Positions 43,103 to 51,813 are shown, numbered from the stretch's first letter. The stretch is DNA of 64,000 nucleotides from Nocardioides luteus (GCF_015752315.1 NZ_JADOVJ010000001.1:2286501-2350500), one strand, 5' to 3'. Numbers and translations are program-made. Notes: generated from the letters alone by a model not told the origin.

Positions 43103-44419
43103 GTGGCCGACGTCGCTGCGCAGGCGGCTGCCCTCCAGGTCTGGGCGTACCCGCTGATCTTCGCCCAGCGGATGCGCCTCAACCTGACCCAGCCGTCGGA
43201 TCCGCACGGGCCGCGGCCTGAGACCTCTGCCGGGGCACCGGTCGGGACGCTCGGTCACCAGCGGTCGCTCGCCGACCCGAGCCTGAAGGTGGGGGTGGCG
43301 CCGAACGTCGACACGCTCTACTCGCTGGCCTGGCTCGACCTGGACGCGGGTGCGTACGAGGTGACGCTGCCGGATCCGGGGGAGCGCTACCTGAGCCTCC
43401 AGGCGGGATGTGCCGACACCAGCAGTCCGGTGGTCGTCAGCCGCCGTGCGTATGGAGCGGAGCTGCCGGCGGTTCGCATCCGGCGCGGTCCGCGGGCGGT
43501 CTCGGAGGAAGGCGGCGTACTGAGGCTGAGCACGCCGGAACGCTGGGTGATGGTCGTCGGGCGTACCGGTGTCGACCCGCTCGATGCCGACGACCTCGCG
43601 GACGCTCATGCCCTCCAGGACAAGATCGGCTTGACTCTCGACCCTGATGCGGGTGTCGGTGCCGCGCCGACGTCGCGTGCCGTCGACCGTCGCATCGACG
43701 AGCTTTCGCGTCAGGACGAGATCCTGGAACCGTCCACCTTCGCGACGGCGCTCTCGGTGGTGCTCGACGATCTCGGTCCGGGACAGGTCCCGGAGTCGCT
43801 GATGTCGTACGTCTCCGGCGAGCAGCTGGCGGGTCTCGCGGACGGCTCGGCCTCCGAAGAGGCTGTTCTGTCGTTCGCTGCGGGCCTGCGTACGGGACAT
43901 CAGGACATACGCAGGCGGGTGGAGCATCTCGGGCGCACCGTGAACGGCTGGTCGATCAACGACCGCGGCCCGGACTTCGGTGACGACCTCCTGCTGCGTG
44001 CCGCCGTCGCGCATGCGCAGATCTACGTGAACCCGGTGGCCGAGGCGGTCTATCCGGTGTGCCAGACCGACGCCGACGGGGAGGGGCTGGACGGGCGGAA
44101 CGGCCCGTACGTCATCGAGTTCGCGCCGGGTGAGCTACCGCCGGTCCAGGCGTTCTGGTCGTTGACGATGTATCACAGAGAGGGACTGCTGGTGGATAAC
44201 CCGCTGGGACGCTATGCCGTCGGTGATCGGACCCCGGATCTGAGGTATGGCGCCGACGGTGGGCTGCGGATGAGTCTGTCGGTCTCCGAGCCGGACTCGG
44301 GACCGGCCAACTGGCTTCCGGCTCCCGACGGCCCGTTCCGCCTGATGCTGCGGCTGTACTGGCCGGACGGTGCCGAGGCCTGGGAGCCGCCGTGCGTCGT
44401 CCGGGAGGTGGCCCGATGA
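43103..44419 (+). CDS. DUF1254/DUF1214 protein
   Basis: 438 residues. It has the DUF1254 core (APNVDTLYSLAWLDLDAGAYE) and the C-terminal DUF1214 part (PPVQAFWSLTMYHREGLLVDNP). No signal peptide is evident, and no enzymatic function is established for the family; members often sit in catabolic or stress loci. GTG 43103 begins 1 nt after the ATPase stop, so translation is probably coupled; no clear ribosome site. The stop overlaps the next DUF1254 gene. Confidence 0.8.
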   Translation: MADVAAQAAALQVWAYPLIFAQRMRLNLTQPSDPHGPRPETSAGAPVGTLGHQRSLADPSLKVGVAPNVDTLYSLAWLDLDAGAYEVTLPDPGERYLSLQAGCADTSSPVVVSRRAYGAELPAVRIRRGPRAVSEEGGVLRLSTPERWVMVVGRTGVDPLDADDLADAHALQDKIGLTLDPDAGVGAAPTSRAVDRRIDELSRQDEILEPSTFATALSVVLDDLGPGQVPESLMSYVSGEQLAGLADGSASEEAVLSFAAGLRTGHQDIRRRVEHLGRTVNGWSINDRGPDFGDDLLLRAAVAHAQIYVNPVAEAVYPVCQTDADGEGLDGRNGPYVIEFAPGELPPVQAFWSLTMYHREGLLVDNPLGRYAVGDRTPDLRYGADGGLRMSLSVSEPDSGPANWLPAPDGPFRLMLRLYWPDGAEAWEPPCVVREVAR

Positions 44420-45750
44420 GCTACCCGTCGTTCGATCTTGCCGGCGTCGACCAGGTTCAGGTCTCGACCCGGCCGGACCTGGTGCCGACCGACGCCTCCG
44501 CCCGCCGCGAGCTCGCCCGTTCGATCGCCTTCGACGGCGTCGTCTATGGGCTGCCGGCGGTCTATCAGTACGCCCAGATGTGCCGGCAGTACGTAGCCGA
44601 GGGTGAGGCGCTGGGCATTTTTCTCCACGAACGGGACCTGGCCCGGCCGGGGTTCGCGGCGTTCCGTGTGCCGAACGTGGACACCCTCTACTCCAACGCG
44701 TGGCTCGACCTTAGCGGTGGTCCGGTGATCGTCGACCTGCCCGAATTCGGCGACCGCTACTACACGCTCAACCTCTTGGACGGCTTCGGCAATGCCTCCA
44801 ACATCAGTCACCGGACCGTCGGACACGCACGTCAGATCTGGCTCGTCTCACCGACGGACGACACCGAGGTGCCCCCGGACGCAGTGCGGCTGCGGGTCGG
44901 CTCTCAGCTCATCTGGGTCCTGATGCGCATCCAGGTCCTCGGCGACGAGGCAGAGGTCCACCGGCTGCAGGACGCGGTCATGCTCAGGTGCGCCGGCGAT
45001 GCCCGCCGGATCGGCGTGCTGGTGGATCCGGACGAGGTCATGACCGACTGGCGGGCCTTCTTCCGCGGGCTCGACGCCGCCTTGCGCCTCATCGGCGTCC
45101 CCGCGCACGAGCTCGCCATCGTCCGGCGGCTCTCGATGCTGGGCCTCACCGGGGAGGCGGAGCTTGATCCCGGCCAGCTCGACCCCGAGGTCAGGGCCGG
45201 GACGGCAGCCGGGTTCACCGAAGCGATGAAGGTCATCGACGCCTGCCGCCCACAGTTGGGGGAGCTGATCCCGACGGGCTGGACGAAGGTGGGCGACAAG
45301 GGCGCTCACGGCCTCAACCACCTGAGCCGGGCCGTGATGAGCCATGTCGGCCTCGGTGCCAACGTGGTCGAGGAGAACACTTCCTTCAACACCTACGCCG
45401 ACGTCGACGGCCGCCCGCTCGACGGCTCGTCCGGCAGCTACCAGGTGCGTCTGGACACGCCGCCACCTGCGGGCGCGTTCTGGAGCGTGACGATGTATGA
45501 CGCGGAGGGCTTCCTCGTCCCCAACCCAATCGGCAGGTACGCCGTCGGCAGCGCCACCTCCGGCCTGGTGGTCGATGACGACGGGTCGGTCACGATCGTC
45601 ATCCAGCCCGAGGACGAGGCCGATCGCGTACGCAACTGGCTGCCGTCGCCGAAGGGACGCTTCTTCCTCGTGCTGCGCATCTACCAGCCGGCGCCGGATG
45701 CCCTGAGCGGCGCCTGGCTGCCCGGCGGGGTGCGACCGGTCAGCCGGTGA
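44416..45750 (+). CDS. DUF1254/DUF1214 protein, second copy
   Basis: 444 residues. Shares with its neighbour the motifs PNVDTLYSNAWLDL and PAGAFWSVTMYDAEGFLVPNP, plus NWLPSPKGRFFLVLRIY at the end; otherwise the two are quite diverged. ATGA overlap with the preceding gene. The pair is cotranscribed with the ABC importer, so it may handle the imported compound. The stop overlaps the DUF202 gene on the other strand by 11 nt. Confidence 0.8.
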   Translation: MSYPSFDLAGVDQVQVSTRPDLVPTDASARRELARSIAFDGVVYGLPAVYQYAQMCRQYVAEGEALGIFLHERDLARPGFAAFRVPNVDTLYSNAWLDLSGGPVIVDLPEFGDRYYTLNLLDGFGNASNISHRTVGHARQIWLVSPTDDTEVPPDAVRLRVGSQLIWVLMRIQVLGDEAEVHRLQDAVMLRCAGDARRIGVLVDPDEVMTDWRAFFRGLDAALRLIGVPAHELAIVRRLSMLGLTGEAELDPGQLDPEVRAGTAAGFTEAMKVIDACRPQLGELIPTGWTKVGDKGAHGLNHLSRAVMSHVGLGANVVEENTSFNTYADVDGRPLDGSSGSYQVRLDTPPPAGAFWSVTMYDAEGFLVPNPIGRYAVGSATSGLVVDDDGSVTIVIQPEDEADRVRNWLPSPKGRFFLVLRIYQPAPDALSGAWLPGGVRPVSR

Positions 45751-46030
45751 CGATCACGACCAGCGCGGACAGCGAGATCATCAGCGAGAGCTGGGTCAGT
45801 GAGGCCAGGCGGAGCCCGCGCGCCTCGCGGAGCGCGGGAAGGATCGTGACGGCCACGCACAGTGAGGTCGCGACGACCAGGGCGACGGTGACCGGGGCCG
45901 GCGGGTCGGCTGCGTGCAGCAGCGCGAGCGCTGCTGCCGCCATGCTCAGCGCCGTCCTCGTACCGGCCAGACGTGTCCGTTCGGCCTGCAGCCCGGGTTC
46001 GCGTGGGGAGTGTCGACCGGGGCGAGACAG
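45740..46030 (-). CDS. Small DUF202-like membrane protein, start uncertain
   Basis: About 96 residues with three predicted membrane segments. REPGLQAERTRLAGTRTALSM matches the DUF202 signature (usually LAWxRT; here W is G). There is no ATG, GTG or TTG in frame before the conserved part; a CTG at 46030 with GGTGAGGAAG just upstream is the best candidate, or a start has been lost. It lies directly behind the other DUF202 gene. Function unknown. Confidence 0.5.
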   Translation of the reverse strand: MSRPGRHSPREPGLQAERTRLAGTRTALSMAAAALALLHAADPPAPVTVALVVATSLCVAVTILPALREARGLRLASLTQLSLMISLSALVVIVTG

Positions 46031-46037
46031 TGCTTCC

Positions 46038-46433
46038 TCACCGGAGCACCATGAGGGCTGCTGCAGCGCCCGCGACGACTGCGAGGGCGGCACAGGCCGC
46101 CGCGCCGGAGCGGAACCCGACGAGCGGTTCGCCGCGCCGGATCGCGCGTTCGTTGGCGCTCCACCGGAACCAGGCGAGCAGCGCCCCGCCTGCGCCGAGG
46201 ACGACCATCGTGCCGGCGACGACCTGGACGACGATCGTCGAGTGGTCGGAGGCCAGCGCGTGGAGCGCGACGGCGGCCACGACCAACGCCAGCGACGTAC
46301 GCAACCAGGCGAGGAACGTACGTTCGTTGGCCAGGGTGAAGCGGTAGTCCGGCTCGCTCCCCGTCGCATAGACGCGGGCGGGCCAGCGGGTACTCGACGG
46401 CGGCTTCTGGCCGGTGTCGCTGGTCATCGGCAT
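46038..46433 (-). CDS. DUF202/YidH-like membrane protein
   Basis: 131 residues with three membrane segments. DYRFTLANERTFLAWLRTSLA is the DUF202/YidH signature. The ATG at 46433 overlaps the stop of the upstream alcohol dehydrogenase (TGATG), so translation is coupled; ATG 46427 is an alternative. Bacterial YidH function is not established. Confidence 0.8.
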   Translation of the reverse strand: MPMTSDTGQKPPSSTRWPARVYATGSEPDYRFTLANERTFLAWLRTSLALVVAAVALHALASDHSTIVVQVVAGTMVVLGAGGALLAWFRWSANERAIRRGEPLVGFRSGAAACAALAVVAGAAAALMVLR

Positions 46434-47389
46434 CAGTTGGTCGTGACCACGAGCCGGCCCGTGACCCGGCCGGCCCGGAGGCGCTCGATGCCCTCTGGGA
46501 CCCGGTCGTGGTCGATGTGCTCGATGGTCGGGGTGATCTCGCCACGGGCGAGGTAGTCGTACACCGTGGCGATGTCCTCGCGGGTGCCGCCGGAGGAGCC
46601 GTGGATGTGGGCGCGCTGGTGGATGACGTCGGCGGTGACGAGGGTCGTCTCGACCGCGCCCAGGCCGACCATGACGATGGTGCCGCCCTTGCGGATCGCG
46701 CCGACCGCCGCCGAGGTGGTGGAGCCGAAGCCGGCGAAGTCGATCACCGCGTCGAGGCCGAGTCCGATCAGGTCCTCCGCCCGCGGGTGCACGGCGGCGA
46801 GGCCGAGCTGCTCGCCGAGGGCCACGGCGGCGGGGCTGGTGTCGGCGGCGTACACCTCGGCGCCGAGCAGGGCGGCGATGCGGGCACCGAACTGGCCGAG
46901 CCCGCCGAGCCCGATGATGCCGACACGGTCGCCGGCGCCGACCCGGGCGACCTCGGCGACCGCGTGGTGGGAGGTCATGCCTGCGTCCGTGCCGGCGGCG
47001 GCCAGGTCGAACCGAAGACCGTCCGGCATCGCGACCAGGTCGGTGGCAGGAGCAAGGGTGTAGGCGGCGTACCCGCCGTCGCGGCTGTAGCCCGGGACGG
47101 TCTCGCCGAGAGGGTGCACACCGACCCGGTCCCCGACCTGCCACTGCGTGACGGCCACGCCGACCTGCGCGATCTCGCCCGCGATCTCGTGGCCGAGGGT
47201 GATCGGGTTGCGGGTGATGGTGGCCGCCCACGACGGCTCGTCCAGCTCGCCCACGTCGGAGTGGCACATGCCCGCCGCGCGCACCCGGATGAGGACCTCG
47301 TCGGCCCCGGGGGTGGGGACCGGCACCTGGTTGAGCGTGAGGGGACGTCCGGTCCCGGTCCATTGCCAGGCAGCCATTGCGGTGTTCAT
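46433..47389 (-). CDS. Zinc-type alcohol dehydrogenase lacking the structural zinc loop
   Basis: 318 residues, MDR family. Catalytic ligands are present: GMCHSD and GHEIAG; the third ligand position reads DAGMTSHH with aspartate. The usual four-cysteine structural zinc lobe is absent (VHPLGETVPGYSRDGGYA), making the protein short. IGLGGLGQFGA binds the cofactor. First gene of a minus operon with the DUF202 genes, divergent from the NADP-dependent reductase at 47452. Confidence 0.85.
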   Translation of the reverse strand: MNTAMAAWQWTGTGRPLTLNQVPVPTPGADEVLIRVRAAGMCHSDVGELDEPSWAATITRNPITLGHEIAGEIAQVGVAVTQWQVGDRVGVHPLGETVPGYSRDGGYAAYTLAPATDLVAMPDGLRFDLAAAGTDAGMTSHHAVAEVARVGAGDRVGIIGLGGLGQFGARIAALLGAEVYAADTSPAAVALGEQLGLAAVHPRAEDLIGLGLDAVIDFAGFGSTTSAAVGAIRKGGTIVMVGLGAVETTLVTADVIHQRAHIHGSSGGTREDIATVYDYLARGEITPTIEHIDHDRVPEGIERLRAGRVTGRLVVTTN

Positions 47390-47394
47390 AGAAC

Positions 47395-47407
47395 TGAAGT
47401 TAGTTTG
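47395..47407. promoter_or_regulatory. Regulon operator, two mismatches (ADH/reductase promoter)
   Basis: TGAAGTTAGTTTG. The stretch 47391-47407 matches the reverse complement of 22453-22469 at 16 of 17 bases. Lies in the 62-bp divergent gap; TTCA also occurs at 47409-47412. Confidence 0.45.
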
Positions 47408-47451
47408 GTTCAGGCGTCGTGTCCAGGCGACCGAACCATCGAGGAGGTCCT

Positions 47452-48483
47452 GTGAAAAGCACTCAGGTGCACGTGGTCACGCTCCCGGACGGCGACGTGC
47501 GTCCGGAGCACTTCGAGCTCGTGAGCGTCGACCTGCCCGATCCGGAGGCCGGTCAGGTGCTGGTCCGCAACACGTGGACCTCGGTCGATCCGGGGATGCG
47601 GCTCCGGCTGCGTGCCGACGCACCCGAGGGCTACTTCCCGGCCTTCCCGCTAGGCGAGCCGATGGACGGAATCTTCACGGTCGGCGTCGTCGAGGAGTCC
47701 CGCGCGGAGGGCTTCCCGGTCGGTGCGACGGTGTGGCACTCCTACGGCTGGCGCAGCCACGCGGTCGTCGATCCCGACGAGGTCGCGATGAACGGGGTCG
47801 CCGACCTGCGGGTCCTCGACGTCGAGCAGCTCTCGCCCCAGACCTACCTCGGTCCCCTCGGCCCGATGGGCCTGACGGCGTACGCCGGCCTGCACGTGAT
47901 CGACGCGCTCGATGCCGGCGAGGACATCTCGACGATCTGGGTGTCGGCAGCCGCAGGAGCGGTCGGGAGCCTGGTCTGCCAGATCGCGAAGCTGTCCGGC
48001 CTGCGGGTCGTCGCGAGCGCGGGCACCGCGGAGAAGGTCGCCTGGCTGCGTGACGAGATCGGCGTGGACGCGGCCTTCGGCTGGCGCGACCGCCCGCTGG
48101 TGGAGTCGCTGCGCGATGCCGCGCCCGAGGGGCTCGACGTCTACTTCGACAACGTCGGCGGCAGCCACCTCGAGGCCGCCCTCGCGGCGATGAACAACCG
48201 TGGCCGGATCGCCCTGTGCGGCTCGATCTCGGAGTACGACGGGGCACCCGCCGGTCCGGAGAACCTCTTCCTCGCCACCTCCAAGAACCTGACCCTCCGC
48301 GGCTTCCGGGGGAGCGCGCACGTGCGGCTGCTCGACGAGATGCAGCAGCGGGTCGGTGGCTGGCTCGCCGAGGGCCGGCTGCACTACCGCGAGAGCGTCT
48401 ACGACGGTCTCGCCCAGGCGCCGCGGGCGATCGCCGACATGATGGCGGGACGTACGACCGGCAAGACGCTGGTCCGGATCTGA
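47452..48483 (+). CDS. NADP-dependent alkenal/enone reductase (MDR, PTGR-like)
   Basis: 343 residues, zinc-free MDR family. WTSVDPGMR and the cofactor motif AAAGAVGSLVCQIAKL match the leukotriene B4/prostaglandin reductase group, which reduces enones or alkenals with NADPH. GTG 47452 has GAGGAGG at 47441-47447. Followed after 7 nt by the second acyl-CoA ligase, so they form one operon. Confidence 0.87.
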   Translation: MKSTQVHVVTLPDGDVRPEHFELVSVDLPDPEAGQVLVRNTWTSVDPGMRLRLRADAPEGYFPAFPLGEPMDGIFTVGVVEESRAEGFPVGATVWHSYGWRSHAVVDPDEVAMNGVADLRVLDVEQLSPQTYLGPLGPMGLTAYAGLHVIDALDAGEDISTIWVSAAAGAVGSLVCQIAKLSGLRVVASAGTAEKVAWLRDEIGVDAAFGWRDRPLVESLRDAAPEGLDVYFDNVGGSHLEAALAAMNNRGRIALCGSISEYDGAPAGPENLFLATSKNLTLRGFRGSAHVRLLDEMQQRVGGWLAEGRLHYRESVYDGLAQAPRAIADMMAGRTTGKTLVRI

Positions 48484-48490
48484 GGGCCGG

Positions 48491-50125
48491 ATGTCTCGCC
48501 CGATCGCGCCCACCTGGCGTCCCACCCCCGAGATCGAACGCTTCTACCGCGCTTCCGGGATGTGGCACGCGGCCAGCGTCACCGACGACCTGCGGCGCTG
48601 CGCCGACCGCTTCGGTGACAAGGTCGCGGTCCGCGACTCGACGACCCGGCTGACGTTCGGCCAGCTCTGGGACCGAGCCGCCGCGCTCGCCGGCTGGTTG
48701 CGCGAGCGCGGTCTGCGCCGCGGGGAGGCCGTCGCCGTCCAGCTGCCCAGCTGGACCGAGGCGGTCGTGGCGTTCCACGGGGTGCTGATGGCCGGCGGTG
48801 TCGTGGTGCCGATGACGAGCATCCTGCGCCGGCGCGAGGTCGGCTTCATCGTTCGCCAGACCGGTGCCCGCTTCGCGATCGCCGCCGAGGAGTTCCGCGG
48901 ATACTCCTACCGCGACCTCTACGCCGACCTGATCGCTGAAGGCGTCGGGCTCGACCATGTCCTGTGGGTACGCGGCGGGGCACGCGGCGAGCGCTTCGAG
49001 GAGGCGCTGCGTACCGAACCGGTGGACGTCGAGACCGCGCTCGCGAGCGCCGGGCGGGACGGCGACGTCGCGCTCGTCATCTACACCTCGGGGACCACCG
49101 CCGACCCGAAGGGCGCGATCCACACGCACGAGGGGATCGCGGCCTCGGGCGACATCTGTCAGCGCGCGTTCGGGCTCAACGAGAACGACGTCCTCTTCAA
49201 CCCCTCGCCGGTCAGCCACATCACCGGCATCTCGTTGAGCGTGCTCTTCCCGGTCGCGTTCGGCTGCTCGGTCACCCTCCAGGAGGCCTGGGACCCGCAG
49301 CAGGCGTTCGACGTGGTCGAGCGCGACCGGACGACCTTCTTCATCTTCGCCACCCCGTTCCTGGCCGCCCTCACCGCGATCGCGGAGGACCGCGGCGTAC
49401 GTCTGGACCACGTCCGGACGATCGTGTGCGGCGGCGCGGACGTACCCGAGGCGCTCGCCCGCCGCGCTCATGAGCGGCTCGGCACGGTCGTTCGGATGTA
49501 CGGCGCCACCGAGTGCCCCAACGCCAGCTGTGGCTCGCCGTGGGACCCGGAGCTCCAGCGCTGGGGCACCGAGGGGCACTGGCTCTTCCCGACCGAGGGG
49601 CGGGTCGTCGATCCCGGCACCGGCACGGACCTGCCGTCCGGCTCGGTCGGTGAGGCCTGGTGGCGCGGGCCGCAGTTGTGCTCGGGGTACGTCGATGCCG
49701 AGCGCAACGACGCCTTCACCGCCGACGGCTGGTTCCGCACGGGCGACCTCGTGCGCCTCGACGCCGGTGGCTGGCTGACGGTGCAGGGCCGGATCAAGGA
49801 CATCATCAACCGCGGCGGCGAGAAGTTCAGCGCACGGGAGATCGAGGACCTGGTCGCCGAGGTGCCCGGCGTCGCCGACGTGGCGGTCACGCCCGTGCCC
49901 GACCCCGTGCTCGGCGAGCGCGTCTGCGCCTGGGTCGTGCTCGCGCCCGGCGCCGACCTCGACCTGGCGGCCCTCACGACCCACCTGCGCGGCCTCGGCC
50001 TGACCACCCAGAAGCTGCCCGAGCGGCTCGAGGTCATCGACGAGATGCCACGTACGCCGAGCGGGAAGATCCGCAAGACCGACCTGCGCGACCGCCTCGA
50101 GGCCGCGCCGACGACCCGGCCCTGA
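48491..50125 (+). CDS. AMP-dependent acyl-CoA ligase
   Basis: 544 residues. P-loop YTSGTTADPKG (near 198-208), adenine-binding YGATE, ribose aspartate in FRTGDLVRL and the lysine in TPSGKIRKT. Closest in style to medium-chain or cyclohexanecarboxylate-type CoA ligases; the acid is not known. Cotranscribed with the enone reductase and the thiolase (22-nt gap). Confidence 0.88.
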   Translation: MSRPIAPTWRPTPEIERFYRASGMWHAASVTDDLRRCADRFGDKVAVRDSTTRLTFGQLWDRAAALAGWLRERGLRRGEAVAVQLPSWTEAVVAFHGVLMAGGVVVPMTSILRRREVGFIVRQTGARFAIAAEEFRGYSYRDLYADLIAEGVGLDHVLWVRGGARGERFEEALRTEPVDVETALASAGRDGDVALVIYTSGTTADPKGAIHTHEGIAASGDICQRAFGLNENDVLFNPSPVSHITGISLSVLFPVAFGCSVTLQEAWDPQQAFDVVERDRTTFFIFATPFLAALTAIAEDRGVRLDHVRTIVCGGADVPEALARRAHERLGTVVRMYGATECPNASCGSPWDPELQRWGTEGHWLFPTEGRVVDPGTGTDLPSGSVGEAWWRGPQLCSGYVDAERNDAFTADGWFRTGDLVRLDAGGWLTVQGRIKDIINRGGEKFSAREIEDLVAEVPGVADVAVTPVPDPVLGERVCAWVVLAPGADLDLAALTTHLRGLGLTTQKLPERLEVIDEMPRTPSGKIRKTDLRDRLEAAPTTRP

Positions 50126-50147
50126 CCGGGTCAGATGGAGGAAGACA

Positions 50148-51332
50148 GTGACCAAGGAACGCATCGTCGTGCTCGACGGGGCCCGGACCCCGATCGGCAG
50201 CTTCGGCGGCCAGTTCAAGGACGTGCCCGCCCACCGGCTCGGCGCGGCGGCGGTCACCGAGGCGCTCGAGCGCTCCGGTGTGGCCGCAGCCGACATCGAG
50301 GAGGTCGTGATGGGCTGCATCGGCCAGGTCGGACCCGATGCGTACAACGCCCGGAGGGTCGCCATCGAGGCAGGTCTGCCCACCTCTGTCCCTGCGTTCA
50401 CCGTCAACCGGCTGTGCGGCAGCGGGCTGCAGGCGATCTGGTCGGCCGCTCAGGAGATGCGCTGGAACGACCTGCGGGTCACCGTCGCCGGCGGCGACGA
50501 GTCGATGACCCGGATGCCGTTCTACGACTTCGGCGCCCGCAACGGCTACAAGCTCGGCGACCGCGATCTGGTCGACGGCACGGTCGCGATGCTCACCGAC
50601 CCGTTCGGAGGCGTACACATGGGGGTGACCGCGGAGGCCGTGGCCGAGAAGTACGGCGTCTCCCGTGCGGAGCAGGACGAGTTCGCGCTGCGATCCCAGC
50701 AGCGGTGTGCGGCGGAGGCTGCGAAGGCGGCCTTCGCGGAGGAGATCGTCCCCGTCGAGATCTCGGGGCGTCGGGGCGTCACCGTCGTCGACACCGACGA
50801 GCACCCCAAGCCGCAGACCACGCTGGAGGTGCTTGCCGCGCTGCGGCCGGCCTTCGCTCAGGGCGGTACGGTCACCGCCGGCAACGCCTCCGGGATCAAC
50901 GACGGAGCCGCCGCGGTCGTGCTCGCGACCGAGTCGGCCGCTCGTGACCGCGGCGCGACCGGACTGGTCGCGCTCGAGCAGGTGGCGACCGCGGCGATGG
51001 AGCCGGGCCTGATGGGGTACGCCCCGACGCTCGCTCTGCGCAGTCTCTTCGAGCGCACCGGTCTGACCCCTGCCGACATCGACATCGTCGAGCTCAACGA
51101 GGCCTTCGCCTCCCAGGCCGTCGCGGTCTCGCGAGACGTGGGGCTCGACCCGGAGCGCACCAACCCCTACGGCGGGGCGATCGCGCTCGGCCACCCGGTC
51201 GGGGCGACCGGCGCGATCCTGTCGTTGCGAGTGGTCAAGCACCTGCGACGTACGGGAGGTGAGCTGGGCATCGTCACGATGTGCATCGGCGGCGGGCAGG
51301 CCCTCGCCGCGCTGTTCCGTCGCCTCGACTGA
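50148..51332 (+). CDS. Acetyl-CoA acyltransferase (thiolase)
   Basis: 394 residues with complete thiolase active site: cysteine in NRLCGSGLQA (about residue 88), GHPVGATGA with the histidine, and the second cysteine in CIGGGQA. It would perform the final cleavage of a 3-oxoacyl-CoA. GTG 50148 with GGAGGAAG upstream. Last gene of the catabolic island. Confidence 0.92.
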   Translation: MTKERIVVLDGARTPIGSFGGQFKDVPAHRLGAAAVTEALERSGVAAADIEEVVMGCIGQVGPDAYNARRVAIEAGLPTSVPAFTVNRLCGSGLQAIWSAAQEMRWNDLRVTVAGGDESMTRMPFYDFGARNGYKLGDRDLVDGTVAMLTDPFGGVHMGVTAEAVAEKYGVSRAEQDEFALRSQQRCAAEAAKAAFAEEIVPVEISGRRGVTVVDTDEHPKPQTTLEVLAALRPAFAQGGTVTAGNASGINDGAAAVVLATESAARDRGATGLVALEQVATAAMEPGLMGYAPTLALRSLFERTGLTPADIDIVELNEAFASQAVAVSRDVGLDPERTNPYGGAIALGHPVGATGAILSLRVVKHLRRTGGELGIVTMCIGGGQALAALFRRLD

Positions 51333-51351
51333 TGCGCCCGGTGGACGTCCG

Positions 51352-51813
51352 TCAGCGCTCTTGGACCGAGACGAGAGCCGCGTTGCCGCGCGAGTCGACC
51401 TTCACCACGGCGACGGCGTGGCCGCCGTTGACCTCGGTCTCGATCTCCCGGGCCCGGTCCTGAGGAACGAAGAGGCTCTCGATGCCACAGCTGAGCTGCC
51501 AGCCGTCGTCGTGGCACTTCAGGAACGGTCCCTCGGCCGGCCGCTCGGTGTCGACGCCGGTGGCTTCCCAGACCTGGCCGCGTGGTGCCAGCGAGACGTA
51601 CGCATCTCCGTCCTCCTTGGTCGTACGCGAGCTGATGCCGGGATAGGAGAGGTCGACGTAGGCGCCACGGAACGGGTCGATCGGGTCGACCGGCTCGACG
51701 CGGAGGCGGATCTCCTCGCCGGTGGCGCGTGCGGAGAGCTGGCCGGCGACGGCGATGCCGACGAGGGCGAGGTTGAGGATGCTGACGAGTGCCACGCGGG
51801 TGCGGGTGTTCAT
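51352..51813 (-). CDS. GDYXXLXY-domain protein
   Basis: 153 residues. One N-terminal membrane anchor followed by an exported domain; FRGAYVDLSY is the family motif. This domain is often encoded beside DUF2157 membrane proteins, as here (4-nt overlap). Function unknown. It converges on the thiolase with 19 nt between them. Confidence 0.78.
   Translation of the reverse strand: MNTRTRVALVSILNLALVGIAVAGQLSARATGEEIRLRVEPVDPIDPFRGAYVDLSYPGISSRTTKEDGDAYVSLAPRGQVWEATGVDTERPAEGPFLKCHDDGWQLSCGIESLFVPQDRAREIETEVNGGHAVAVVKVDSRGNAALVSVQER

Noticed and set aside
16186..51332. Cholesterol degradation cluster with KstR operators
   Set aside because: No ring-degrading Ksh, Hsa or Mce genes are present, and the operator (TGAA-N5-TTCA) differs in spacing from the KstR and KstR2 motifs.
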